DNA of 64,000 nucleotides from Leisingera sp. M658 (GTDB lineage: Bacteria > Pseudomonadota > Alphaproteobacteria > Rhodobacterales > Rhodobacteraceae): positions 946,501 through 1,010,500 of the forward strand of contig NZ_CP083546.1 in the NCBI RefSeq assembly GCF_025144145.1. The letters run 5' to 3'. Numbering within the stretch: the first letter of the stretch is position 1; every line of letters begins with the position of its first letter. The notes beneath the pieces were generated by a model. It was given only the letters and a program-made list of their open reading frames with translations, was not told the origin of the DNA and did no database searches. The translations under genes and the position numbers were made by a program. Shown here one piece after another: positions 21,493-30,260 of the stretch.

Positions 21493-23778
21493 ATGAGCCG
21501 CTTCGCCGCCCCCATCGCCGAGCAAATCTGGGATATGAAATACCGTTTCAAGCAGGCCGATGGCACGCCGATCGACGTCACCGTCGAGGACAGCTGGCGG
21601 CGCATCGCGCGCGATTTGGCGCGGGCGGAGCAATCGCCGGATGCCTGGGAGGAGAAGTTCTTTGCCGCGCTGGAAGACTTTAAATACCTGCCCGCAGGCC
21701 GGATCACCGCAGGTGCAGGCACCGCGCGCCAGGTGACCCTGTTCAACTGCTTTGTGATGGGCACCGTGCCGGACAGCATGTCGGGGATTTTCGACATGCT
21801 GAAAGAAGCAGCGCTGACCATGCAACAGGGCGGCGGCATCGGCTATGACTTCTCAACCATCCGGCCGCGCGGCGCGGATGTGAAGGGCGTGGCGGCGGAT
21901 GCCTCCGGCCCGTTGTCGTTCATGGATGTGTGGGATGCGATGTGCCGCACCATCATGTCGGCGGGCTCGCGCCGCGGCGCGATGATGGCCACCATGCGCT
22001 GCGACCATCCGGATGTTGAGGCTTTCATCACTGCCAAATCCGATTCTGCCCGCCTGCGCATGTTCAATATGTCGGTGCTGATCACCGATGCTTTCATGGA
22101 TGCGGTCAAGGCCGACGGGTCCTGGGAACTGGTGTTTGACGGCAAGGTCTACCACACCGTGCAGGCGCGCGATCTGTGGAACAAGATCATGCAGGCGACC
22201 TATGATTATGCCGAGCCCGGCGTGATCTTCATCGATCGGATCAACAAGGCCAACAACCTTTCCTATATCGAAAACATCTGCGCCACCAACCCCTGCGGCG
22301 AGCAGCCGCTGCCGCCCTATGGTGCGTGCCTTTTGGGCTCGGTCAACATGGCGCGGCTGGTGGCCAATCCGTTTGAGAAAGACGCGCATCTGGACCAGGA
22401 GGCGATGCAGGAGCTAGTCGCCACCGCGGTGCGGATGATGGACAATGTGGTCGATGTCTCCAAATTCCCGCTGGAGGCGCAGGCGCAGGAAGCCAAGAAC
22501 AAGCGCCGGATCGGCCTGGGGGTCACGGGCCTGGCCGATGCGCTCTTGATGCTTGGTCTGGAGTATGGTTCGGACGAAGCGGCGCGTCAAACCGACGAAT
22601 GGCTGCATAGCATTGCCCGCGCCGCGTATCTGGCGTCGGTGGATTTGGCCAAGGAGAAGGGTGCCTTCCCGCTGTTCGACGCCGAGGCGTACCTCAGCTC
22701 CGGCAATATGCTGAACATGGACGAGGACGTGCGCGACGCAATCCGCGAGCATGGCATCCGCAACGCACTGCTGACCTCCATCGCGCCGACCGGCACCATT
22801 TCGCTGTATGCCGGCAATGTGTCCTCGGGCATTGAGCCGGTGTTTGCCTATGCATACACCCGCAAGGTGCTGCAGAAGGACGGGTCGCGCACCGAAGAGG
22901 AAGTGGTCGATTACGCAGTGCAGATGTACCGCGAGAAATTCGGCGCCGATGCCAAACTGCCCGGTTACTTCGTCAACGCCCAGACCCTGCCGCCCGCGGC
23001 CCATGTCAAGATGCAGGCGGCGGCGCAGAAATGGATCGACTCGTCGATCTCCAAGACCATCAACTGCCCGGAAGACATCTCCTTTGATGACTTCAAGGAC
23101 GTTTACATGCAGGCCTGGGATCAGGGCTGCAAAGGCTGCACCACTTACCGTCCGAATGACGTGACCGGCTCGGTTCTGTCGGTCAGCGAAAGCGCCGACA
23201 CCGCGCCGGGCGAGACCGCCCAGGCACCGCATGAGAGCGATAGTGCCGAAGTGGTCTACATGTCCGAACCGCTGGACCGCCCGCAGTCTCTGGAGGGCCA
23301 TACCTACAAGCTGAAGTGGCCCGACAGCGAGCACGCGATCTATCTGACCATCAACGATATCATCATCAACCACCACCGCCGTCCGTTCGAGGTGTTTATC
23401 AACTCCAAGAACATGGAGCATTATGCCTGGACGCTGGCGCTGACCCGGATGATCTCGGCCGTGTTCCGCCGCGGCGGTGATGTGTCCTTTGTGGTCGAGG
23501 AGTTGAAAGCGGTGTTCGACCCGCGCGGCGGCGCCTGGGTGCAGGGCAAATACATCCCGTCGATCCTGGCGGCGATTGGCGGCGTGATCGAAACGCATAT
23601 GGTCAAGACCGGCTTTCTGGAAGGCGAGGGAATGGGGCTGAAATCCGACCCGCAGGCGCAGGTGGTGAACCTGAACGCCCCGCGCGGCAAAGCCTGCCCG
23701 AGCTGCGGCCAGTTCGACATGCAGATGGTCGAAGGCTGCATGACCTGCCGCAGCTGCGGTCATTCGAAGTGCGGCTGA
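21493..23778 (+). CDS. nrdJ: Adenosylcobalamin-dependent class II ribonucleotide reductase
   Basis: A 761-residue vitamin B12-dependent reductase making deoxyribonucleotides without oxygen. The catalytic Cys and Glu lie in NPCGEQPLPPYG near residue 266. The C-terminus ends in two CxxC pairs (CPSCGQFD and CMTCRSCGHSKCG) that act in redox shuttling or zinc binding. The ATG at 21493 gives the family N-terminus (IWDMKYRFKQADGTP). The frame open upstream is leader sequence. A 37-kb transposon begins 26 bases after its stop; the coding sequence is intact. Confidence 0.95.
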   Translation: MSRFAAPIAEQIWDMKYRFKQADGTPIDVTVEDSWRRIARDLARAEQSPDAWEEKFFAALEDFKYLPAGRITAGAGTARQVTLFNCFVMGTVPDSMSGIFDMLKEAALTMQQGGGIGYDFSTIRPRGADVKGVAADASGPLSFMDVWDAMCRTIMSAGSRRGAMMATMRCDHPDVEAFITAKSDSARLRMFNMSVLITDAFMDAVKADGSWELVFDGKVYHTVQARDLWNKIMQATYDYAEPGVIFIDRINKANNLSYIENICATNPCGEQPLPPYGACLLGSVNMARLVANPFEKDAHLDQEAMQELVATAVRMMDNVVDVSKFPLEAQAQEAKNKRRIGLGVTGLADALLMLGLEYGSDEAARQTDEWLHSIARAAYLASVDLAKEKGAFPLFDAEAYLSSGNMLNMDEDVRDAIREHGIRNALLTSIAPTGTISLYAGNVSSGIEPVFAYAYTRKVLQKDGSRTEEEVVDYAVQMYREKFGADAKLPGYFVNAQTLPPAAHVKMQAAAQKWIDSSISKTINCPEDISFDDFKDVYMQAWDQGCKGCTTYRPNDVTGSVLSVSESADTAPGETAQAPHESDSAEVVYMSEPLDRPQSLEGHTYKLKWPDSEHAIYLTINDIIINHHRRPFEVFINSKNMEHYAWTLALTRMISAVFRRGGDVSFVVEELKAVFDPRGGAWVQGKYIPSILAAIGGVIETHMVKTGFLEGEGMGLKSDPQAQVVNLNAPRGKACPSCGQFDMQMVEGCMTCRSCGHSKCG

Positions 23779-23804
23779 AGGGGCTGGGGGTTCTTGTTGA
23801 TGTG

Positions 23805-23831
23805 TGACGTCCGACAGCGGAACTGCGTCTT
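23805..23831 (+). repeat. Left terminal inverted repeat of the transposon
   Basis: Begins TGACGTCCGACA and ends AACTGCGTCTT. It matches the right end, read on the minus strand from 61187, at 24 of 27 positions. The next bases include TGCGACAAA, a word also found inside the right end (minus strand, about 61106-61114), as expected for repeated transposase sites. Confidence 0.88.
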
Positions 23832-23917
23832 TGCGACAAAAAACGGGTTTTTGATCTAGGCTTCTACGGCGCTGTAGAACTGTCCGTTTGGGCGGCAAAG
23901 TGCCTCACCAATCAGAG

Positions 23918-23941
23918 AAGGCGGAGCTAGTGCTCCGCCTT
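23918..23941. terminator. Hairpin near the left transposon end
   Basis: Perfect 10-bp stem AAGGCGGAGC/GCTCCGCCTT with loop TAGT followed by a pyrimidine-rich stretch. It lies within the left end, between nrdJ and the convergent nucleotidyltransferase gene, and could insulate the cargo from nrdJ transcription. The rest of 23842-24071 holds nothing I recognise. Confidence 0.6.
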
Positions 23942-24071
23942 CCTCGCTTTCTGGGTGGGTACATGCGAAACTGGATTGCTTTCCGCAGTCATTTGCAATT
24001 CCTTGAGCCCAATTTTGTTTGCCGCTCAATCCAGTATGACCTCCTGTTGTCAACGCGACATAGCCTGAAGT

Positions 24072-24386
24072 TCAATGCTCAAGAAGGGCCGACAGCGTCC
24101 TTTCAGTGAGGTCTTCCGCAAAGTGCAGGTCCAGTTTGACCTGGGCGTTTGAAGCGGTGTCTTCCGCGAACCTGCGGACCATTGCGCGCTCCCCGCAAGA
24201 CAGCTTGCCCAGTATCATTAGGTCAATGTCCGAGTGCTCTCGGAAATCCCCCTTAGCGAGCGATCCGAAAAGCTCATGTGCGATTCCTTTGCGTGCCAAT
24301 TCCGAATGAATCGTCTGCCAGGCGGCTTTTGCCGCCTTCAGATGCAGTTGCCTGCGCTGCTCCTGCAAAACTTCGAAACGTGTCAT
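24072..24386 (-). CDS. MNT-type nucleotidyltransferase domain protein
   Basis: A 104-residue small nucleotidyltransferase of the MNT (minimal) class. The metal-binding motif reads GSLAKGDF then SDIDLMI, and a further Asp in VKLDLHF would be the third ligand. The ATG at 24386 follows GGGAG at good spacing; the frame extends further upstream without a signal. MNT proteins usually pair with a HEPN toxin and silence it by AMPylation. No HEPN gene adjoins this one, so it is an orphan or acts with the RES/HEPN-type protein 4.4 kb away. Confidence 0.75.
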   Translation of the reverse strand: MTRFEVLQEQRRQLHLKAAKAAWQTIHSELARKGIAHELFGSLAKGDFREHSDIDLMILGKLSCGERAMVRRFAEDTASNAQVKLDLHFAEDLTERTLSALLEH

Positions 24387-24718
24387 CCGGGTCTCCCTGC
24401 CCCCAAAATAGAGGCTGCTCCGGTAACTGTCATGGGAAAGGTTGATTTGGGGCAGCTGCATGGCCACAAGCGAAAGCTTGATTTGGGAAATGGCAAAGGG
24501 CCGTTCCCGGTACTCGTGTAAACAGGGGCGGAAAGCAGACGATCGCTACGGGCGCGGGATAAATTCAAGCAGCTAAGCAAAGCAGACATCGAATAGGCTG
24601 ACGTTTTGAGCACGGTAGCCCTAGATGCACACATGGCATTTCAAATTGAAATGCATCTCAATATACTCATCCTAAACGTGCCACGTGATCTTGATAGCGG
24701 CCGAAACAGGAATTTTTA
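24387..24718. other. Divergent intergenic region upstream of the Gabija-like operon
   Basis: A 332-base region between the nucleotidyltransferase gene and the OLD-family nuclease gene. Composition falls toward AT-rich near the nuclease gene. It holds a perfect inverted repeat at 24636-24654, listed separately, and no convincing gene. Confidence 0.5.
24636..24654 (+). promoter_or_regulatory. Perfect inverted repeat, candidate operator of the Gabija-like operon
   Basis: Arms GCATTTCAA and TTGAAATGC around a single central A, 65 bases before the gajA-like start. The size and symmetry suit a dimeric repressor. No cognate regulator is encoded next to it. Confidence 0.45.
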
Positions 24719-26560
24719 ATGCATATTCATCGTCTCAAGATTTCCGGCCTGCGTGGGGTGCAAGACGCAGACATTACATTTGGCAAACACTCAGTTCTTG
24801 TTGGGCCGAACAATAATGGCAAGACAACGATTGTTGAGGCTCTTGCACTGTTGCTAGGGAGGGACCGATTGGTTCGGCGCTTGACCGAACATGACTTTCA
24901 CCAAAGCAGACCAATCGAAACATCTCGAATCTTAATTGTCGCCACCATCGCAGGCTTTCCCGAAAATGACCCGCAACATAGTCCGTCTTGGTTTGCGATG
25001 GATCGCGGAGGCGTTGAGAAGTGGCTCAACCCAAGTACAGGCTCCCTTGCCGCCTCGGCAGACGAACATCACACTGAGCTTAGTGTTCAGATAGCATTTG
25101 CGGCCCGTTTTGATCTCCAAGAACTCGAAGCCGAAACTGTCAGGTTCTTTGTGGATGATGAAGCAAACCTTGGTGATCCGTTCCATGAAGATACAAGCCA
25201 CACTCCGATTTCGTCAAAGACGCTTCAAGAACTTGGATTCTTCATGGTCCCAGCTTCCCGAGCATGGGACAAATGGATTTCTTTTACTTCAGAGCTTTTT
25301 CGACGTCTCGTTGCAACATTGGGTGGTCTTCCTGCGACTGCTATACGCGATGCAAGGGAACGTCTTTGGGAACCGGGAACAGGTCAGCGGTTAGAAGAAC
25401 AGGACGGCCTAAAAGCAATTGTTGAGCAGGCCAATGATGAACTTGGAAAGCTCATGCCATCATCACCAAGACTTCAGCTTCGGATTACAGGCACAGACAG
25501 CAATTCAGTCCTTGAAACTGTCGTGCCTCATTTTGCTCACGGGGACGGCCCAACCCTCCCTTCCGCCCGGCAGGGAACTGTCTTGACTTCCTTGCAAAGC
25601 CTTCTGTTGCTGATGCAATTCGGCAAGGCCAGAGCAGATGCGAATAAGTCATTCGTCCTCGCGGTGGAGGAGCCCGAACTACACATTCAACCTTCTCAAC
25701 AAAAGCGGCTCGTCAACCGGCTAAACGCGCTCTGCGATCAGACTATTGTCACTACACACTCGCCACTTGTTGCGGCGATGTTCCCTGTCGAAGCAACTTA
25801 CTTTGTCGACAACGACGATGGGCAAATGTCTGTTTCGCCATTGTCAAAGACAGCACCCGCTGGTCCGACCAATCACAAGCAACACCTCTTTTTTGCTTGG
25901 CGACAAAAGCTGATTGCCGCGCTGATGCATCAGCGTGTTTTGGTCCCAGAGGGTATCAGCGATGTCGCTTGGCTAGAGGCGCTCCAAACTGCTTTGGAGC
26001 TTAGGCAAAGTTGGGATTCGCCTGAAGACGAACAATCGAAGTTTTCGACGTTTGTTGGGGTCGTGCCCACAGACGACGCAAAGATTGCTGAGACGCACGA
26101 AGCGGTCAGACGGGTCCATCATCATTGCGCGATCCTTGTCGACGGAGATCAAGCCGGAAGGGACTACCTAACGGAACTGAATGCGGTTGATCCATCGCCT
26201 AGTGCGGCAATCATATGGCCAACTGGTTGGAAAGTTGAGCACGTGGTCACTTGGATTGCGGAAGCAAACCTTGCACAAGTTTTGCCTCACTTAGCTGAAG
26301 CCAATGGCACGGCAATCGGTAACGCGGCAGAGCTTTCTGCTTTTCTAGAAAAAAGAAAGTCCTACGCCCCCACACAAGAAATCACGTCGGCGATCCTGAT
26401 GGGCGAAGCCGCATGCCGCAAGAGGGCAGCGCAGCTACTTAATGCACTGTGTGACACACTAATTGACCCATCAGTCCAGAGCTCTCCACTTTTCGTTCGA
26501 GAGACCGACGACGGTGCTGCAATGCCCACCTTCCGTTTCGAACCGCCCAATGACCTTTGA
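24719..26560 (+). CDS. gajA: Gabija-like GajA: OLD-family ATPase/TOPRIM nuclease
   Basis: A 613-residue protein with an N-terminal ABC-type ATPase and a C-terminal TOPRIM nuclease, the OLD family layout. Walker A GPNNNGKTT is at 29-37, Walker B VEEPELHIQP at 316-325, the H-loop TTHSP at 345-349. The TOPRIM acidic motifs are VLVPEGISD at 407-415 and VDGDQAG at 474-480. Adjacent to a UvrD-like helicase it fits class 2 OLD, the GajA of Gabija, a nucleotide-sensing DNA endonuclease against phage. AGGA lies eight bases before the ATG. AT-rich relative to the backbone. Confidence 0.85.
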   Translation: MHIHRLKISGLRGVQDADITFGKHSVLVGPNNNGKTTIVEALALLLGRDRLVRRLTEHDFHQSRPIETSRILIVATIAGFPENDPQHSPSWFAMDRGGVEKWLNPSTGSLAASADEHHTELSVQIAFAARFDLQELEAETVRFFVDDEANLGDPFHEDTSHTPISSKTLQELGFFMVPASRAWDKWISFTSELFRRLVATLGGLPATAIRDARERLWEPGTGQRLEEQDGLKAIVEQANDELGKLMPSSPRLQLRITGTDSNSVLETVVPHFAHGDGPTLPSARQGTVLTSLQSLLLLMQFGKARADANKSFVLAVEEPELHIQPSQQKRLVNRLNALCDQTIVTTHSPLVAAMFPVEATYFVDNDDGQMSVSPLSKTAPAGPTNHKQHLFFAWRQKLIAALMHQRVLVPEGISDVAWLEALQTALELRQSWDSPEDEQSKFSTFVGVVPTDDAKIAETHEAVRRVHHHCAILVDGDQAGRDYLTELNAVDPSPSAAIIWPTGWKVEHVVTWIAEANLAQVLPHLAEANGTAIGNAAELSAFLEKRKSYAPTQEITSAILMGEAACRKRAAQLLNALCDTLIDPSVQSSPLFVRETDDGAAMPTFRFEPPNDL

Positions 26561-27878
26561 CTTCTTCGAAGGGCCTGCTGGATCTGGAAAGACCTTCAGC
26601 ATGGTGGCTCACGCCCGTCAATTGATCGAGAACGACGTGTTGGGTGAAGGTCAACGTATGCTTGCCCTTACCTTTATGAACGGTGCGCGACGGCGGCTAA
26701 CGGAAAGCTTGAACGCTGAAACTTCATTCAGACGGAAGTTCGACTGTCTTACCTTTGACTCTTTTGCTCAGACATTAGCCACACGAAGAAGCGCGAAACT
26801 GACCGACGAGATGCGGCAGCAAGCAGGGGAATTGGGCCAGTTTCACGGGCCTTGTTTCTTGGCTGGTGAGCTCCTGAAAGATGCAGAGGTTCGCCGTTGG
26901 GTGGCAAGAACCTACCCCTTGGTGCTGGTCGATGAGGCTCAAGACCTTGATATCCATCGGCAAGGAATAATTCTTGGTTTGAAGGAGTGTTGCGCGGTTG
27001 TTGTTGCCGCGGACAGTTTCCAGTGTTTGAGCGATGGCCAAGAAACAGCAGACTTCATCGACCAATTGCTAGGCGCCGGAACCTCTCACTCCCTTACTCA
27101 AAGTCACCGAACAGACAAGAGTGGTTTGCTTGCCGCCGCTTTGGCAGTGAGGAGAGGTGAAGACATTCGGGACGTGTTGAAAGAGGAAACGATCGGGAAG
27201 ACTGACAGGGTTCATTGGGTCGGCGAAGGTATTGAACTTTTGGAAGTTCCAGCCACGGCTAAAAATCCAGGATTGCTCGCATGGAATTTGGCGTTTCAAT
27301 TGAGACTTGGCTCTGACGACGTTGCAATCCTCACGCCAGATTCGAAGTACACAATCATACGGAGAGCAATTAATACGGTCACAGAAAAGCAAAGGCCATG
27401 GCCACACAACGCATTTTCAGTCTGTTGGGAAGGCGGTGATAACAGCATTGCGGACGAGCTGACAGAAGCGATTGGGTTTCCAGCCTCAGCTTCATACGAT
27501 GAAGTATGTGCATTGCTGGCCAATCACTTGGCAATGCCCACGGTCAAATCAGTGGACCGGCGTATCCGCAGGCTGCATAGGGTGACAGGCCAAAGTGAGT
27601 TCAAAAAAGATCAACTGGTTTCCTTTGTCTCAGATGCAGTCAGAACCAACACACGCCTTGGCTTCAGGAAAAGTGCGAGAATAAAAGCTATGTCCATTCA
27701 TGGAGCAAAAAACAGGGAGTTTGACAGAGTTATTGTCTTGTGGCCGCAATCAGCAACCGGAAGTGATGAGCACAAGCGGCGCTTGCTCTACAATGCAGTG
27801 ACACGCGCAAAGAGCCATTGCGCCATTATTGTTCTTGGAGATGGGCGGCTGAATTCATCTCCCTTCGCTCCATCCTAA
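26550..27878 (+). CDS. gajB: Gabija-like GajB: UvrD/Rep-type helicase
   Basis: A 442-residue superfamily 1 helicase. Motifs in order: Walker A GPAGSGKT at 8-15, Walker B VDEAQD at 127-132, AADSFQCL (motif III position), QSHRTDKSG (motif IV) and, near the C-terminus, SIHGAKNREFDRVIVL and LYNAVTRAKS (motifs V and VI). It is shorter than housekeeping UvrD, as GajB proteins are. The ATG lies 11 bases inside the end of gajA, so translation is coupled. In Gabija, GajB hydrolyses nucleotides and joins GajA in a large complex. Confidence 0.83.
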   Translation: MTFDFFEGPAGSGKTFSMVAHARQLIENDVLGEGQRMLALTFMNGARRRLTESLNAETSFRRKFDCLTFDSFAQTLATRRSAKLTDEMRQQAGELGQFHGPCFLAGELLKDAEVRRWVARTYPLVLVDEAQDLDIHRQGIILGLKECCAVVVAADSFQCLSDGQETADFIDQLLGAGTSHSLTQSHRTDKSGLLAAALAVRRGEDIRDVLKEETIGKTDRVHWVGEGIELLEVPATAKNPGLLAWNLAFQLRLGSDDVAILTPDSKYTIIRRAINTVTEKQRPWPHNAFSVCWEGGDNSIADELTEAIGFPASASYDEVCALLANHLAMPTVKSVDRRIRRLHRVTGQSEFKKDQLVSFVSDAVRTNTRLGFRKSARIKAMSIHGAKNREFDRVIVLWPQSATGSDEHKRRLLYNAVTRAKSHCAIIVLGDGRLNSSPFAPS

Positions 27879-27888
27879 AGGGATTTTC

Positions 27889-28473
27889 ATGGAATTCATC
27901 ACCCAGTTTTTTCAGGCTTTGAAGTCACCAAAAACGGCCCTTGTGCTGTTTTTGTTTAGTGGAGCGCTCCTGTTTATTCCCATCGACCGTTTGGGGCTAA
28001 AACAGCCCGAGTTTACCGACGCGTATCAGACGCAAATTCTGTTAGTTTTCTTTTTGTCCTCGGCAGTTCTTATCTTGGAAATGGCAATATGGACGGTTTC
28101 CACGATCAGTGCTCCCTTCCAAAGGCGGGCACGCGAAAAGGCTTACCAAGAGAATATCGAAAAGACTTTTTATTCACTGAACCTCGATGAACTTTGTGTG
28201 CTTTGGGCAATGACTCAAGGTGGCTCAAAAACGATTAAGGCGAGCTATGACAACCATGTAATGGTGTCGCTCAGGCAGAAAAATGCCTTAGGATTGATGA
28301 CGGGTTTCCAAAGCTTACACGAGGCGCATCACTATATGCCTGACGCACTTTTTGAACTTGTGGCGGAGCGTGGTTACGAGCGCATGCCTGCAGAATTTAG
28401 GAACTCCGTACGGTTTGAGGATGAAGTCCGAGAGAGAGTGCATCGATCTATAGATTGGCGCACTTGGGGCTAG
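27889..28473 (+). CDS. SieB-like two-helix membrane protein
   Basis: A 194-residue protein with two membrane helices at about residues 14-32 and 47-69 and then a cytoplasmic domain (REKAYQENIEKTFYSLNLDELCVLWAMTQGG). The layout and the domain resemble superinfection exclusion protein B, which aborts phage infection; I judge this by pattern only. It starts 10 bases after gajB and shares its composition, so it looks like a third operon member. Gabija is described as a two-gene system, so this would be an added effector or an independent passenger. Confidence 0.6.
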   Translation: MEFITQFFQALKSPKTALVLFLFSGALLFIPIDRLGLKQPEFTDAYQTQILLVFFLSSAVLILEMAIWTVSTISAPFQRRAREKAYQENIEKTFYSLNLDELCVLWAMTQGGSKTIKASYDNHVMVSLRQKNALGLMTGFQSLHEAHHYMPDALFELVAERGYERMPAEFRNSVRFEDEVRERVHRSIDWRTWG

Positions 28474-28771
28474 TTTCCCCGTGCTCTGTTCGTCCTAGGT
28501 AGTTGAGGTTTTTGCGTGTTCAGCGAACGACCCCAACTTGGGCTGCAATCGCAGCATTGCAGTGTTGCGCCGAGAGCCCACTCTGGGCCGCCCGTGCCGG
28601 CCGTGTGCGCACTTCCATGCTGTATCAGTTGGAGAATAGAAACGATGACGGTTTGCGGCTCCCCATGATCCATCTTGCCAAGAACAATGCCAGTGAGTGT
28701 CTGTAGCATCCAGGGTGAGCTGAGATGCGACACGGACTACCGCCTTTGTTAGGCTGATTCCGGAATCCAAG
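28474..28771. other. Intergenic region without recognised content
   Basis: About 300 bases between two convergent genes. Short frames on the minus strand show no family similarity or start signal. I see no hairpin or repeat of note. Confidence 0.4.
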
Positions 28772-29977
28772 TTACCCATTTAGCGGGTAGTGTTGAGGTC
28801 CTGGGGCAATAGTGGAAGGACGTTCAGGCGCGGTATAACTGACGCTCTCAACGTATCGCACTCCAGAATGGGCGTCTACAAATGCCGCATTCGTTGGGTC
28901 GAAAAGGCAAAGGTTGGCACCTTCTGAAACCGAACTGCGAAAACGAACTGCATCGAACCCTCGCTGCTTCAAAACCTCGGCCAGCAATTGAGTGATCCGA
29001 TAGCTGACCTTGTCCTCCGGCGTCACGGGTGTGCTCATCAGGCGATCAAAGTAATGAATGACTTCGTACATCTCTAGCCGATTTTCGTTGGTCGCAAAGA
29101 GGGCAATATCTGGATCAAAGTCTGCAACGCAAAGATCCTTGTTGATTTCAAATCCACCCAGAGAAACATAGTGCCCGGGATGGGGGCGTATTTCCGCGAG
29201 AGCGGTATCTGGATTGGATCCAAGGTAAAGTACAGGATTGCCTATGCGGTTGAGTCGACCGTTTCCTGGGTTCGGTGACGCGCCAATCTGGGCGCCCATG
29301 TGAGGTTTGCGTACGATTTTACTTTCGAAGCCCAGGGAGCGAACGAAGCGACTTTCGTAGCCGGTGCGCGCCCTAAACCAAATGCCTCCCTTTGGCAACA
29401 CGAATTTCAGGTCTGATATGAATGGGGAAATCACCGCATCGAGTTCTCCCGAAACTTCTTCGAAGTTTTCAGCATCGATGCGCTTTCTTAGATCGCTTAC
29501 TGTTTTTGGCCTTGCACGAGAGATGGCGAAGTTCATCATGCGCTGGCCACCGGAATCGAATCCCGCATAAACTGAAATTCCCTTATCCCAATCCGGATAA
29601 GCCGGCTCCTGCAATAGGTAATCAAATTCGTCAAGATGTTCGTCACAAGCAAACGGCTTGAGTATTGGGTTCTCAGGGTTACTAAACAGATCGAGAACTG
29701 AATCTCCACCCCAATGGTGGTTGTATGCGAGTTCATCCCAGTAAAAACGGATCAGTGCTCGAATTAGCATTACCATTGATTCAGTGTCGTTCGGATTGCG
29801 CACCGTGGCATCCGTTTTGCAACAAATGCCACAGACCCCAATGACACTGTCGGCTTCAATGTTGCGTTTTAAACTCGGATGCTGTGCGCACTCTAAACAA
29901 ACGCTGACCTTCAAATCTTCTTCATCCACTTGCACTAGTCTACTGCCTCGTCTAGTCAACAAGCGAGAGAATGTCAT
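28772..29977 (-). CDS. RES domain protein with HEPN/RES-type N-terminus
   Basis: A 401-residue protein. The C-terminal half is a RES domain: GIWFRARTGYE, then NRIGNPVLYLGSNPDTALAEIRPHPG split by the usual Arg and Glu contacts, and EGANLCLFDP near the end. RES proteins degrade NAD+ and serve as toxins, normally next to a Xre-family antitoxin. The N-terminal part has two Cys pairs (CLEC and CGICC) followed by a helical region, as in the HEPN/RES N-terminal domain family. The ATG at 29977 was preferred because GGAGGT precedes it. No Xre antitoxin adjoins it, which suggests a larger defence-type protein rather than a classical pair. Confidence 0.75.
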   Translation of the reverse strand: MTFSRLLTRRGSRLVQVDEEDLKVSVCLECAQHPSLKRNIEADSVIGVCGICCKTDATVRNPNDTESMVMLIRALIRFYWDELAYNHHWGGDSVLDLFSNPENPILKPFACDEHLDEFDYLLQEPAYPDWDKGISVYAGFDSGGQRMMNFAISRARPKTVSDLRKRIDAENFEEVSGELDAVISPFISDLKFVLPKGGIWFRARTGYESRFVRSLGFESKIVRKPHMGAQIGASPNPGNGRLNRIGNPVLYLGSNPDTALAEIRPHPGHYVSLGGFEINKDLCVADFDPDIALFATNENRLEMYEVIHYFDRLMSTPVTPEDKVSYRITQLLAEVLKQRGFDAVRFRSSVSEGANLCLFDPTNAAFVDAHSGVRYVESVSYTAPERPSTIAPGPQHYPLNG

Positions 29978-30260
29978 CAGATGTGGTGAACCTCCATAGG
30001 GGAACACCACATTTTTTCAGAGTAATTCATCCCATTTCTGTCGGCTGGCGCTATATGTTTGATGCCCAACTGAGCGACAGGAATAAGCCTTTGGTTGCTT
30101 TGGATTATTTGCCGTCGTTTGCGTCTATTACGCGAGTGGCGGCATTGCCCCGCCTCACCGGCCTCTGACGATCGTGCCGATGCTGCATAGCGCATGAAGG
30201 GCCGTTTCGGTGAAGCCGCGTCGCAGCGACCGGTTCGGGTGTGAAAGGCAGCAATGGGCG

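Noticed and set aside
22414-23898. Minus-strand frame of 494 codons opposite nrdJ
   Set aside because: Antisense shadow, and it would run across the transposon junction at 23805.
23856-24053. Minus-strand 65-codon frame in the left transposon end
   Set aside because: It spans the hairpin at 23918-23941 and has no ribosome-binding site; probably chance.
30011-30260. Possible small gene between the RES gene and the membrane protein gene
   Set aside because: Frames are short, with no start signal or recognisable sequence; left as intergenic.
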